Of a stretch of DNA of 64,000 nucleotides, positions 23,826 through 33,345 are shown one piece after another. The notes under the pieces are model-generated. The model had not been told where the DNA came from. It saw only the letters and a program-made list of their open reading frames with translations, and made no database searches. The stretch comes from Lachnospiraceae bacterium (lineage in GTDB: Bacteria > Bacillota > Clostridia > Lachnospirales > Lachnospiraceae): positions 1 through 64,000 of the forward strand of contig JAFRSH010000010.1 of NCBI GenBank assembly GCA_017427685.1. The letters are read 5' to 3'. The stretch's first letter is position 1. Every line of letters begins with the position of its first letter. Both the position numbers and the translations under genes were made by a program.

Positions 23826-25649
23826 TTACATGTTGATGAGTCTTTCGTAGATCTCGTTCATCGTGCTGATGACCTTGGCCGAGAGGTTGTACGCGCTCTG
23901 ATACCTGACGAGTGACATCGATTCCTCATCCATGTCGACACCCGATACCGAAAGTCTCTGGTTTGAGATGGCCGTGAGCACGTCAGCCTGGTTCTCGTTG
24001 AAGGAAAGCGCCTTCTTGGAGTCAACTCCGAGCTCTGCTATAAGCGACTGCAGGAATCCCGAAGGTGTGCCCTGCTTGAACATCTTGGTGTCGTTCTTGA
24101 GAGCGATCATATCAAGCGCAAGATCGTTGTTGGACTCACCGTTTATGACGTCTCTTGCCGTGGCGATCTTGCGGGGATCCTTATAAACGTCATCGGTAAC
24201 GCAAATCCCGGCTGCCGTCATGAAGTAGTAGCTTCCGTAGTTCTTGTCCTGCTCCTCGACTGCGTAGGCACCGGTCTGGCTGCTGATAATGATCCCGAGG
24301 TCAGCGTCGTCCTCCGAATACTCGAACACGTAGTTCTCGCCGGACACGATGTTGCGGGTGTTGAAGTAATCCATACCCGGCTCGTTGTCAAGGTCGCGGC
24401 CTTCCTTGTGAAGGTCGTTGTAGCGGCGGGTGAACACTCTGGTGAACTCGTTGAGCTGCTGCATGTAATATGCAAGACCCTTGTAATTGATGGCCTGTCC
24501 TACGGATGTCTCGGCTTCGTCAACGTCCTTGGTGACGGGATCGTCAAGGGCGAACTCATAAACGTAGTTGCCGTCCTCATCGAGTGTAACGTTGAAACCG
24601 TTGTATTTGTACTCGCGGTTACCGACCGTGATGATACCGGTAGGCGCGATGTGAAGCTGCTCGACTTTGTTTACGCTCGTGTCGGTGACTGTGATGTACT
24701 CGTCGCCGTAGCTGGCGGTGCACTTGCCGTGGAAGTACTGCTGGTTGTTGCCGTCTCGCATCTCGTAGAGAGCCTGGATACGTCCGCCGTTATGAAGTGC
24801 GTCAAAGGTCTGTGTGCTGTCCCAGACGATGTCATAGAGTCCGTCGAGGTCCGACTGGTAATGCTTGTCCTCTCTGGGAACGATGGTAAGTGAGTGAGCT
24901 TCGAATGTGTCTACAAGTGTAGTCTCGCCGATCTTCACCGTGAAGCTTGTAGCTCCCGCTTCCTCGGTTCCGACTCTCTTCTCGAGTACGGAGATATTTA
25001 CGATGTTCGAAAGCTCATCGATAAGGAGGTTTCTCTGGTCTCTGACGTCGTTGGCAACTCCGCCGTTTACCTCAAGCGTGTTGATCTGCTTGGTGAGGCC
25101 TGCGATCTGGAGTGCGTAGGAGTTAACCGAGTCAACCATCGTCTTGATCTCGAAGTTAACGTTCTCCTGAAGCTGTGTAAGGCTTGTCTGGAGGGAGTTG
25201 ATGTACTCGCAGAAGTTCTGTGCGAAGCTGTTGGCCTGTGTACGTGCCGTCAGGTTCGCGGGATCCTTTGAAAGCTCTTCGAGTGCGTTGTTGAACTTGT
25301 TGAAGTTGCTGTTGAAGCCTTCAAGCTGAACTTCGTTGAAATAGTCCTCGATGGACTGCATGTAGTATTCCTGAGCTGCGTAGTAACCGGACAGAGTGTT
25401 GTTGCTGCGGTATTTCGTGTCGTAGTAGGCATCTCGCTGCTGCTCGATAGACTGGATCTCAACGCCTGTACCGATCATACCGTAGGAGCCGTTCGCACGG
25501 AGAGGAACACCTGCCGTCTGCTTAACGAGCTGGCGGGAATAGCCCTCTGTCTCAGTGTTGCTGATGTTGTGGGCTGTGGTGTTGATCCCGACCGACGCGC
25601 CGTAAAGTCCGGTGGTTCCGATTGTTAATCCGAAAAATGTATTAGGCAT
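23826..25649 (-). CDS. flgK: flagellar hook-associated protein 1 FlgK (second copy)
   Basis: The 607-residue protein has the FlgK N-terminus (GTTGLYGASVGINTTAHNIS, then TETEGYSRQLV) and DVRDQRNLLIDELSNIVNI, with the C-terminal SLVRYQSAYNLSAKVIS of flagellar axial proteins. It forms the hook-filament junction with FlgL. It follows a divergent FlgK paralogue by 18 bp. The two share fold and length but little direct identity, so they may build distinct junction layers. Confidence 0.93.
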   Translation of the reverse strand: MPNTFFGLTIGTTGLYGASVGINTTAHNISNTETEGYSRQLVKQTAGVPLRANGSYGMIGTGVEIQSIEQQRDAYYDTKYRSNNTLSGYYAAQEYYMQSIEDYFNEVQLEGFNSNFNKFNNALEELSKDPANLTARTQANSFAQNFCEYINSLQTSLTQLQENVNFEIKTMVDSVNSYALQIAGLTKQINTLEVNGGVANDVRDQRNLLIDELSNIVNISVLEKRVGTEEAGATSFTVKIGETTLVDTFEAHSLTIVPREDKHYQSDLDGLYDIVWDSTQTFDALHNGGRIQALYEMRDGNNQQYFHGKCTASYGDEYITVTDTSVNKVEQLHIAPTGIITVGNREYKYNGFNVTLDEDGNYVYEFALDDPVTKDVDEAETSVGQAINYKGLAYYMQQLNEFTRVFTRRYNDLHKEGRDLDNEPGMDYFNTRNIVSGENYVFEYSEDDADLGIIISSQTGAYAVEEQDKNYGSYYFMTAAGICVTDDVYKDPRKIATARDVINGESNNDLALDMIALKNDTKMFKQGTPSGFLQSLIAELGVDSKKALSFNENQADVLTAISNQRLSVSGVDMDEESMSLVRYQSAYNLSAKVISTMNEIYERLINM

Positions 25650-25667
25650 GTGTTACTCCTTTCCGGT

Positions 25668-27527
25668 TTAAGCGAGCTTCATGATCAGGTGCTCGAGCAT
25701 CTCATCGATAACGGTGATGTACCTTGCGGATGCGTTGTACGCGTGCTGGTATCTGATGAGGTAGGTGAGCTCTTCGTCAGACGAAACAGCCGTCTTGGCA
25801 AGTCTCCTGTCGTTGACTGCGTTGACCATTACTTCCTGGTTGTCGGCGAGGATGTTGAACTCGTCACCCTTGGTAGCGATCTCACCGATGAACTGTGTGT
25901 AGTAATTCGTAACGTTATTATATGTAAGAGTGTTGGGCGAAAGTGTTGCGAAGGGTTCCTGCCATTTGTTCAGGAGGCGCTTGATCATGTCCATGTCGTA
26001 GTCGCCTGTGCCGTTCGCATTTATAACGGGGAGCTTCGACTTGTTCTCGACGATCCTGTCGTTAACCTCGATCTCACCGAGTGTGTAGAGCGAGTAGTTG
26101 TCGTCCGCGTTCTCCGTGTTGTAGATCCTGACGTTCTCAAGTACCGTTCCGTCCGCAAGAGTGATATCCTGGGGATCCATGTACCTTCTGACCGTCTTCC
26201 TCGAGAAGAGCTCTTCGCCGGGTGTTGAGCTTTCGTCAACGCCGACAGGTGCGTGTTCTTCGTCGAAGATCCTGATCTTGGTGTCTTCCTCGTATGTGTA
26301 TGACGATCCGTCGTCAAGTGTGATCGTTGTCCCCGCTGCGATCGTAACTTCCTTGTCGGGGCAGAGGGTGTCGTTTATGATGGTGACCACGCCGTGAACG
26401 AGCTGATCGAACTGTGCCTGTGTACGCATCATGATCGACGACTCGATCTTGAGGTTGTACTCCTTGGTTGCTTCCTCGTAGAGGTCGAGCGCGAGGTTGT
26501 ACTCTTCCATGTCGACGTCGCCTTCTTCGTCGGTGAAGTCCTCGATCTTGGGCTCAAGAGGGATATCCGTATACTTACCGATCCTTGTTCCGCGTGCCTG
26601 AAGGCTGCCCTTAAGGGTTCCGATGTCACTGTTGGCTGCTGTGCTCGGTACCTGCGACCAGTCAAACACTTCAGCGCCGCCGAGGTGAGGCCAAACGGGG
26701 ATGAGGATGTCGGCCGCTTCATCGAGAGGTATCTCGATGCCCTGCTTCTCGTAGTACTGAGCCATCGTGAGGTAATCCATGCGGTATACGAAGTCCTCGG
26801 TAACAAAGGATCCGCCTTCGATAGCAACGGTAACACGTCCGTCGAGCTGTTCCTTGTAATCGATCTTTACCATGGTCGAGAGCTCGTCGAGGAGCTTGTT
26901 TCTCTGATCACGGTAGTCGTTCGCGTTCTCTACTTCACTGCTCTCGTAGAAAACTATCTTCTTATTAAGGTCGAAGATCTCTCTTCCTATCTCATTGATA
27001 CGGGTGATCTTCTCCCTGATGTTGGTATTGAGGTTGAGCTGAAACTCTTTGAGCTGTTTATAGATCTTGTCGGATCTCTCGACAAAATTGATAGCTGTTT
27101 CAACGAATGTTGCCTGGGCAACTCGGCTGTCGGGCTCCTTCGAAAGCTCCTGAAGGGAAACCCAGAAGTCCTTGAGGGTGTCCTGGAAAGCAACTCCCTG
27201 AAGCTCGCCGAAGAGGTCCTCGATCTCGCTTACCGCATCGCGCTGTGCTTCGTAGTAGCCCTGTCTGCCTGATTCCTGTCTGTATGCTTTATCCAAAAAA
27301 ACATCGCGCACCTGACGAACCTGTGCGGGGTCAACACCGAGTCCAACCTGCATGGGTGAAACCGATGTCTGACCTATGAGGATATAAGGCGATGAGTCAT
27401 AGACCATCTGCTGCCTTACATAGCCCTCAGTGTCCACATTGGCCAAATTGTGCGCGACTACATTGAGTCCGTATTGTCCTGCTTTAAGCCCCGAAGTGCC
27501 GACAGATAAATCTCCGAATAAAGACAT
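25668..27527 (-). CDS. flgK: flagellar hook-associated protein 1 FlgK (first copy)
   Basis: The 619-residue protein opens SLFGDLSVGTSGLKAGQYG and NLANVDTEGYVRQQMV, contains NDYRDQRNKLLDELSTMVKI, and ends with LTYLIRYQHAYNASARYI. It is the hook-filament junction protein and follows flgN, its export chaperone, in the flgM-flgN-flgK order usual in Firmicutes. The ATG at 27527 is preceded by AGGAGAAGC. Confidence 0.94.
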   Translation of the reverse strand: MSLFGDLSVGTSGLKAGQYGLNVVAHNLANVDTEGYVRQQMVYDSSPYILIGQTSVSPMQVGLGVDPAQVRQVRDVFLDKAYRQESGRQGYYEAQRDAVSEIEDLFGELQGVAFQDTLKDFWVSLQELSKEPDSRVAQATFVETAINFVERSDKIYKQLKEFQLNLNTNIREKITRINEIGREIFDLNKKIVFYESSEVENANDYRDQRNKLLDELSTMVKIDYKEQLDGRVTVAIEGGSFVTEDFVYRMDYLTMAQYYEKQGIEIPLDEAADILIPVWPHLGGAEVFDWSQVPSTAANSDIGTLKGSLQARGTRIGKYTDIPLEPKIEDFTDEEGDVDMEEYNLALDLYEEATKEYNLKIESSIMMRTQAQFDQLVHGVVTIINDTLCPDKEVTIAAGTTITLDDGSSYTYEEDTKIRIFDEEHAPVGVDESSTPGEELFSRKTVRRYMDPQDITLADGTVLENVRIYNTENADDNYSLYTLGEIEVNDRIVENKSKLPVINANGTGDYDMDMIKRLLNKWQEPFATLSPNTLTYNNVTNYYTQFIGEIATKGDEFNILADNQEVMVNAVNDRRLAKTAVSSDEELTYLIRYQHAYNASARYITVIDEMLEHLIMKLA

Positions 27528-27554
27528 AAGCTTCTCCTGTCGAGGCCTCGAGCC

Positions 27555-28070
27555 TTATTGCTTCGCGTCGAACATCCCTGTTCCTCTTGAAGTGGCTTGA
27601 TCCTCACACGCTCCACGCGTATAATTGCTTACCCCGGGCGACATCCTTGTGCTTTGAATGAGATTAATGTTAAAATCTATCATTTCCAGGGATTGTTCTA
27701 TCAGTAACTTGTTTCGGTCGTTAATTGTAACCAGTGTTTTGAGAGTCCGTTCGAGTTCATCGTGGATTCTGCAGAGAGCATCTCTCTCGGCAGGCTGCTT
27801 CTTCATGATCTCAATGAGCGTCTTCATGTTGAGAGACGCGGGATCACGTGAAAGCACTGTCCCGATATTTTTAATGACCTCATCCCTTTTGTGCTCGAGA
27901 GCGTTGATCTTTTCGATCGCGAGTTGCTCTTTGTCTGTAATCTCCTGAAGGGCGTTGAGGTCATTGTCAATGATAACCCTCGTTTTGCGAGAAGCTATCG
28001 GTATCAGCTCTTTGTAAAGGTCGTTCTCGGACGACATTATGTTCACGAGCTCGTTTATCAGTCCTGCCAC
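27555..28070 (-). CDS. flgN: FlgN export chaperone
   Basis: The 171-residue, largely helical protein (LVNIMSSENDLYKELIPIAS, KTRVIIDNDLNALQEITDKE) has the FlgN pattern. It is a cytoplasmic chaperone for FlgK and FlgL. It lies between flgM (20 bp) and flgK, its expected place. The Gly/Ser/Thr-rich tail is unconserved. Confidence 0.88.
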   Translation of the reverse strand: MAGLINELVNIMSSENDLYKELIPIASRKTRVIIDNDLNALQEITDKEQLAIEKINALEHKRDEVIKNIGTVLSRDPASLNMKTLIEIMKKQPAERDALCRIHDELERTLKTLVTINDRNKLLIEQSLEMIDFNINLIQSTRMSPGVSNYTRGACEDQATSRGTGMFDAKQ

Positions 28071-28090
28071 GATAAAATCTCCTGAAAAAA

Positions 28091-28360
28091 TCAGATGTCA
28101 AAGCTCTCGAGGAGCTTGTTTGCAAGATCTTCATCACTAACGGAATATGTTCCGTTTGCAAGTGCTGCCTTAATAGCTGCTACACGATCCTCACGAACGT
28201 CCGGAGCTGCTGCAACCGCTGCCTTGGCAACCTGCATATCTCTGCCGACCCTTGAGATCTCAAGACTGTCAGAGAATGAAAGTCCGCCGGCCTGTCCGGT
28301 CTTCTTGGTAGCCTTGGAGCTGTAAAGCTGGCTAACCTGGTTCATAGCATCGATTCTCAT
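28091..28360 (-). CDS. flgM: anti-sigma-28 factor FlgM
   Basis: The 89-residue protein has the FlgM C-terminal sigma-binding region: SDSLEISRVGRDMQVAKAAV, then VREDRVAAIKAALANGTY and DEDLANKLLES. It holds SigD inactive until it is exported after hook completion. ATG at 28360 is preferred over the GTG at 28369 because AAGGTG is better spaced. It opens the flgM-flgN-flgK-flgK operon behind a SigD-like promoter. Confidence 0.93.
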   Translation of the reverse strand: MRIDAMNQVSQLYSSKATKKTGQAGGLSFSDSLEISRVGRDMQVAKAAVAAAPDVREDRVAAIKAALANGTYSVSDEDLANKLLESFDI

Positions 28361-28398
28361 ATAGTTCACACCTTTCTTTTGCTAACTCTCTGACTTAT

Positions 28399-28426
28399 TT
28401 ATCGGCCGTGCCGAAGAAAAACTTTA
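28399..28426 (-). promoter_or_regulatory. SigD-type promoter of the flgM operon
   Basis: On the minus strand TAAA (28423-28426), 16 nt and GCCGATAA (28399-28406) match the sigma-28 consensus well (TAAAGTTT is also present at the -35). The leader to flgM is about 40 nt. Confidence 0.75.
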
Positions 28427-28551
28427 TATCTTTTTTGAAAAAACTTTACGAATCCGAAACTTTGTGTTACCCGGACGTTCATGATCCGGCTTACCGCTTA
28501 TGTCTGACGCCTTCTTTATTCCGTCTGAGTATTTACCGGGGGTACATTTCG

Positions 28552-28959
28552 TTATTCAGATTTTGTCTTACCTGTAAGTCCGAGATCTTCCTTGATCTTG
28601 GAAGTGGAGATGCCTTCTGTCCTGGGGAGGTAGACAACCTCGCAGTAATCCTTAAGGAAGTCAAACTTACCCGCCCAGTCATCACCCATGACGAACACGT
28701 CGATGTTGTTGTTGACCACGTCATCGATCTTCTGCTCCCATGTGTACTCGGGAAGGACTTCGTCCACGTACTTGATCGCCTCAAGGATCTTCTTGCGGTC
28801 CTCAAAACTGTAATATGCCTTCTTGCCCTTTATCGCATTGAACTCGTCGGACGAAACCACTACCACAAGGTAGTCACCGAGTTCTCTCGCGCGGCGCAGC
28901 AGATTAATGTGTCCGACGTGTAAGAGGTCGTATGTACCGTATGTAATAACTTTCTTCAT
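28552..28959 (-). CDS. tagD: glycerol-3-phosphate cytidylyltransferase-like protein
   Basis: The 135-residue nucleotidyltransferase makes CDP-glycerol from CTP and glycerol-3-phosphate for teichoic acid or other surface polymers. HxGH is in GTYDLLHVGHINLL, with RARELGDYLVVVVSSDEFN, MGDDWAGKFDFL and the late RTEGISTSKI motif. ATG at 28959 (MKKVITYGTYD) is preferred over 28974, because AAAGGA overlaps the earlier codon. It stands alone; no other teichoic acid gene is present. Confidence 0.88.
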   Translation of the reverse strand: MKKVITYGTYDLLHVGHINLLRRARELGDYLVVVVSSDEFNAIKGKKAYYSFEDRKKILEAIKYVDEVLPEYTWEQKIDDVVNNNIDVFVMGDDWAGKFDFLKDYCEVVYLPRTEGISTSKIKEDLGLTGKTKSE

Positions 28960-29079
28960 TTTATATCCTTTCATTCTCCCGGATCATATCTTCATGTCAG
29001 CTTCATTCTCCGGGCCATGCTTTCTTCTGTTCCTTATATAAGCGCGCCTGATGCCATATAATCCAGAGGCTTTAGCGGC

Positions 29080-31335
29080 TCATCCCTTTATATATGTAAC
29101 CTTGGTTCCCTTGCCGCCTCTTGCCCTGCAGCGAAGCTTCGTACAGTCGACTGTCTTGCCTGCCACTACTGCGCGGTCCGTGCCCTGGTGGATGACTGCA
29201 GCGCCTTCTACCGTATCGCCCGAGCCGAGCGTGATGCTTCTCACACCCCTGCCGGTCTTCTTGAGCTCAGGTACCTCGGCAAGCGGGAAGATCGCTCCGA
29301 AGCCCTTCTTGGTAGCGACAAGTACCCTTGCGGAGGGATCTACCACCTCGGTAGCTCCGATAAGCGAGATTGAAACGACCTTGTCACCGTCGGCGAGCTT
29401 GGTCGAAGCCATCTGAAGTCTCGCTGTATCAAACTCGATACCCGAGGTGAGCTTGATAGCACCGTTCGCTGTCGTAAAGAGGAGCAGGCCGTCAAACAGC
29501 TCTTCGAACGAGCAGTAAAGCACGGCTTCCTCTTCGTCGATCTTGCAGAGGTTATGGATGAGCGTGCCTTTCTCCTTGAGTCTCGCACGGGGGATCTTCT
29601 CCGCCTTGACGCGGTTCAAGGTTCCCTCGTCCGTGAAGATGCACAGCACGCCGTCGCTCTTCATGTGCACTGTATGTACGTACTCCGCGAGCTGTTCGGG
29701 AGTAGCCTTCTGATAAGTAGCTTCGTCGATACACTTGGTGTATCCGAATCTGTCGATAAGCACCGCAAGCTCTTCGATCTTGACCTCTTCGACATATTCG
29801 CCGGCCACGATCTCGTCGATCTTTGTTCTTCTCGGGAATCCGAGTTCCTTCTTGATGCCTTTAAGTCTCTCACGGATAACGTTCCTTAACGCGCTCTCGC
29901 TCGAGAGTATCTCCTCATAGGAAGCGATCTTGCCCTGCAGGTCCTCATGCTCGTCGATCAGCTTCTGCATCTCGAGTCCGATCAGCCTTGAAAGAGGCAT
30001 CGCAAGGATCGCGTTCGCCTGCTTCATGGTGAAGTCGAGCTTAAAGGCCATCATACGCGATTTTTCGGACTTAAAGGCTATGTCGGTAACATCACCGCGT
30101 GTCAGGCAGTCCTTGGCCTGCTTGATGCTCTTACTGCCCCTGAGGATCTCGATGATAAGATCGATGATGTCGGTCGCGCGCAGGAGTCCGGAAACGATCT
30201 CTTCCCTGTCCTTCGCTTTTTCAAGGAGGTCCTTGTGCTCAAGGATCGTAAGCTCCTTCCTGAAAGCGATGAACTCCGAGATCATGCCCTTCAGATCGAA
30301 CACGATGGGCTGTTTCTCTTTGACTGCGAGAAGGTTGATGCTGTATGTGTCCTCGAGCGGAGTCTTCTTAAAGAGGCCGTTGAGGAGGTTCTCAGCGTTC
30401 CTGTCCTTCTTGACTTCAATAACGATACGGATGCCTTCCTTGGAGGACTCATCCCTCACATCGTAGATCTCTTCAAAGACCTTGTCGCGCATCAGTGACG
30501 CAAGTGCTTCAACAAGCTTGACCTTGTTGCCCGACATGGTGTAGGGGATCTCCGTAACGACTATATTGGTGCGTCCGTTCTCGCCTTTCTCCATGTGGGT
30601 GAGTGCACGTACGCGGATCTTGCCTTCGCCTGTTTCGTAGATCGCGGGGATATCTCCCGCATTGACCACGATCCCGCCTGTCGGAAAATCGGGTCCCTTA
30701 ATGTGTCTTAAAAGCTCTTTGTTCGTGATCTCGGGCTTGTCGAGGAGTGCAACGCACGCATCGATCACTTCGCCCGGGTTGTGCGGCGGGATGTTGGTCG
30801 CCATACCTACGGCGATACCCGTCGTTCCGTTGATCAGGAGGTTCGGGATGTGAGCAGGGAGAACTGTGGGTTCCTTCTCGTTCTCGTCAAAGTTGGGCAT
30901 GAACGGAACGATCCCGCGCTCAAGACCTTCGAGCATCTTCATGGCGCCCGCCGAAAGTCTGGCCTCCGTGTAACGCATGGCAGCCGCTCCGTCGCCGTCG
31001 ATCGAACCGAAGTTACCGTGGCCGTCAACAAGCGGAACGTTCAGCGAGTAATCCTGTGCCATGTGAACAAGTGCTTCGTAGATCGAGCTGTCACCGTGGG
31101 GATGATATTTACCCATCGTATCGCCGACAATTCTCGCACTCTTTCTGTGTGGCTTGTCAGGCGCAAGTCCAAGCTCGTTCATCGCGTAAAGGATTCTTCT
31201 CTGTACCGGCTTTAAGCCGTCCCTCACGTCCGGGATGGCACGTGAGATGATGACACTCAGGGCATAGTCCCTGAAGGAGGTTCTCATCTCCTCCGCGAAA
31301 TCAAGCTGTACAAATTGCTCCTGTCTCGTGCTCAT
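29080..31335 (-). CDS. type IIA DNA topoisomerase A subunit (GyrA/ParC-like)
   Basis: The 751-residue protein breaks and rejoins DNA. The catalytic Tyr is Y122 in [12 protein letters not shown]. The quinolone region reads [19 protein letters not shown], with Ser at 83-84 and Glu at 87, closer to ParC than GyrA. The C-terminal beta-pinwheel (about 500-751) ends with RARGGKG (737-743), a GyrA-box-like motif in an unusual terminal position. It is 12 bp after its B subunit. Clostridia often carry a second topoisomerase pair beside gyrBA, and this is probably it; chromosomal gyrA cannot be excluded. Confidence 0.92.
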   Translation of the reverse strand: MSTRQEQFVQLDFAEEMRTSFRDYALSVIISRAIPDVRDGLKPVQRRILYAMNELGLAPDKPHRKSARIVGDTMGKYHPHGDSSIYEALVHMAQDYSLNVPLVDGHGNFGSIDGDGAAAMRYTEARLSAGAMKMLEGLERGIVPFMPNFDENEKEPTVLPAHIPNLLINGTTGIAVGMATNIPPHNPGEVIDACVALLDKPEITNKELLRHIKGPDFPTGGIVVNAGDIPAIYETGEGKIRVRALTHMEKGENGRTNIVVTEIPYTMSGNKVKLVEALASLMRDKVFEEIYDVRDESSKEGIRIVIEVKKDRNAENLLNGLFKKTPLEDTYSINLLAVKEKQPIVFDLKGMISEFIAFRKELTILEHKDLLEKAKDREEIVSGLLRATDIIDLIIEILRGSKSIKQAKDCLTRGDVTDIAFKSEKSRMMAFKLDFTMKQANAILAMPLSRLIGLEMQKLIDEHEDLQGKIASYEEILSSESALRNVIRERLKGIKKELGFPRRTKIDEIVAGEYVEEVKIEELAVLIDRFGYTKCIDEATYQKATPEQLAEYVHTVHMKSDGVLCIFTDEGTLNRVKAEKIPRARLKEKGTLIHNLCKIDEEEAVLYCSFEELFDGLLLFTTANGAIKLTSGIEFDTARLQMASTKLADGDKVVSISLIGATEVVDPSARVLVATKKGFGAIFPLAEVPELKKTGRGVRSITLGSGDTVEGAAVIHQGTDRAVVAGKTVDCTKLRCRARGGKGTKVTYIKG

Positions 31336-31347
31336 ATGTCACTCCAT

Positions 31348-33279
31348 TCAAGTAATATCGAGATTTGCCTCTCCCGCCTCGCTCATGATGAACTCACGGC
31401 GCGGAGGTACGTTGCTTCCCATAAGAAGCGATGTGATCTCGTCCGCCTCGACACCGTCGCTTATGTTGACCTGTGCGAGGACTCTCTGTGCGGGATCGAG
31501 TGTGGTCTCCCAAAGCTGCTCGGCATCCATCTCGCCGAGACCTTTGTATCGCTGCAGCGATACGATCTTCTTGCCCGACTCTCTGAAGCGCTCAAGTGCA
31601 GCATCGTTAAAGAGGTATTCGGACTGCTTCTTCGCCTTGCCGGCCTTGACCGTCTCGTACTCCACTCTGTAAAGCGGAGGAAGCCCGCGGTAGACCTTTC
31701 CTTCGTAGATCAGCTGAGGCATGAACCTGTAGAAGAACGTAAGCAACAGTGTGCTTATGTGCGCGCCGTCCACGTCGGCATCCGTAAGGATGATGATCTT
31801 GTCATAGCGCAGCTTGTTGATGTCGAAATCGTCACCGATACCGCATCCGAACGACGCGATCATAGACTTTATCTCGTTGTTGAGGAGGATCTTTTCAAGA
31901 GTGGCCTTCTCAACGTTGATTATCTTGCCTCTGAGAGGAAGGACAGCCTGGGTCCTTCTGTCACGGGCCGTCTTGACCGTGCCGCCCGCGGAATCTCCCT
32001 CGACGATATAAACCTCGCACTCCTCGGCCTTCTTCGATGTGCAGGCCGCGAGCTTGCTGCGTGTGTCGACATCGCTGAGCTGCTTGAGTGCGGCGTTCTT
32101 GGCCTTGTCACTCGCCTTGCGCACGTTATACGAACGCATTGAGTTGTCGAGGATCGCGCGGAGCACCTCAACGTTCTTGTCGAAGTAACGCGTCACCTCA
32201 CTCACGAACACGTCCTCAACCGCGCCCTTGGCATCGTTGTTGCCGAGCTTTGTCTTGGTCTGACCCTCAAACTGGGGATCGGGATGCTTGATCGACACGA
32301 TCGCCACGATACCGTTACGGATATCGCGTCCGTCGAAGTTGTCGTCCTTCTCCTTGAGCACTCCGAGTTCCCTCGCGTACTGGTTGAGCACTCTCGTAAG
32401 TCCCGACTTAAAGCCCGTAACGAGCGTGCCGCCGTCGACAACGTTGATACAATTACAATAAGAATTTATCTGCTCGGAGAATCCATCGGTGTACATGAAC
32501 GAAACCTCGACCTCGATGTCTCCGCTCTTGCCTTCGATATATACCGGATCCTTCATGATGGTGTTCTGATCACGGCAGATGTAGCGTATAAAGCTTCGGA
32601 TGCCCTCGTTCTCAAGGAACGTCTCGCTGTAGCCCGACCTCTTGTCGGTGAAGGTGAGCTTCAGACCCTTGTTGAGGAAAGCCGTCTCCTTGAGCTTCTT
32701 GGCGATAACGTCGTCCTTGAACTCGACCGTCTCAAAGATCGTGGGGTCGGGGTAGAAAGTAACCTTGGTACCCGTGTCGCTCTTGGCGGCGCGACCAGCT
32801 ATCGGAAGAAGTCCCTTCTCGAGTTCGACAGTGGGATGTCCTCCGTTTTCATATTCATCTCTGTAGATATGTCCGTCTCTTTTGACTTCAACGATCATCT
32901 TGCGTGAAAGCGCATTGACGACGGAAGCTCCTACACCGTGGAGTCCGCCCGAGACCTTATAGACAGAATTACCGAATTTGCCGCCGGCATGAAGGACTGT
33001 GTAAACAACCCTCACCGTAGGGATATGCTCCGTGGGATGGATGTCCACCGGAACGCCTCGACCGTGATCGGTCACCGAAACAGCGCCGTCCTTTTCGACG
33101 GTCACCTCTATCTCGTTGCAGAAGCCCGCGAGATGTTCATCGATACCGTTATCGAGGATCTCCCAGATAAGGTGATGAAGACCGCGGCTTCCCGTGCTTC
33201 CTATGTACATACCCGGACGCTTCCTGACCGCCTCCAGGCCCTTCAAAACGACTATCTCGCTGCCGTCGTACTTAGTCAT
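31348..33279 (-). CDS. type IIA DNA topoisomerase B subunit (GyrB/ParE-like)
   Basis: The 643-residue ATPase subunit has a GHKL domain (EILDNGIDEHLAG, DHGRGVPVDIHP, KVSGGLHGVGASVVNALS), QTKTKLGN, and a TOPRIM domain with EGDSAGG, PLRGKIINVEKA and LTDADVDGAHI. The end MGSNVPPRREFI is typical. ATG at 33279 (MTKYDGSEIVVL) is chosen because AGAGG lies eight nt upstream and homologues start here; an earlier ATG at 33309 is possible. It forms an operon with the A subunit. Confidence 0.92.
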   Translation of the reverse strand: MTKYDGSEIVVLKGLEAVRKRPGMYIGSTGSRGLHHLIWEILDNGIDEHLAGFCNEIEVTVEKDGAVSVTDHGRGVPVDIHPTEHIPTVRVVYTVLHAGGKFGNSVYKVSGGLHGVGASVVNALSRKMIVEVKRDGHIYRDEYENGGHPTVELEKGLLPIAGRAAKSDTGTKVTFYPDPTIFETVEFKDDVIAKKLKETAFLNKGLKLTFTDKRSGYSETFLENEGIRSFIRYICRDQNTIMKDPVYIEGKSGDIEVEVSFMYTDGFSEQINSYCNCINVVDGGTLVTGFKSGLTRVLNQYARELGVLKEKDDNFDGRDIRNGIVAIVSIKHPDPQFEGQTKTKLGNNDAKGAVEDVFVSEVTRYFDKNVEVLRAILDNSMRSYNVRKASDKAKNAALKQLSDVDTRSKLAACTSKKAEECEVYIVEGDSAGGTVKTARDRRTQAVLPLRGKIINVEKATLEKILLNNEIKSMIASFGCGIGDDFDINKLRYDKIIILTDADVDGAHISTLLLTFFYRFMPQLIYEGKVYRGLPPLYRVEYETVKAGKAKKQSEYLFNDAALERFRESGKKIVSLQRYKGLGEMDAEQLWETTLDPAQRVLAQVNISDGVEADEITSLLMGSNVPPRREFIMSEAGEANLDIT

Positions 33280-33345
33280 GTCCAAAACCTCTGTTCCGTT
33301 ATTTAACATCGTCACATTCGCTTTAACGCTTATGTGACAGGATTA

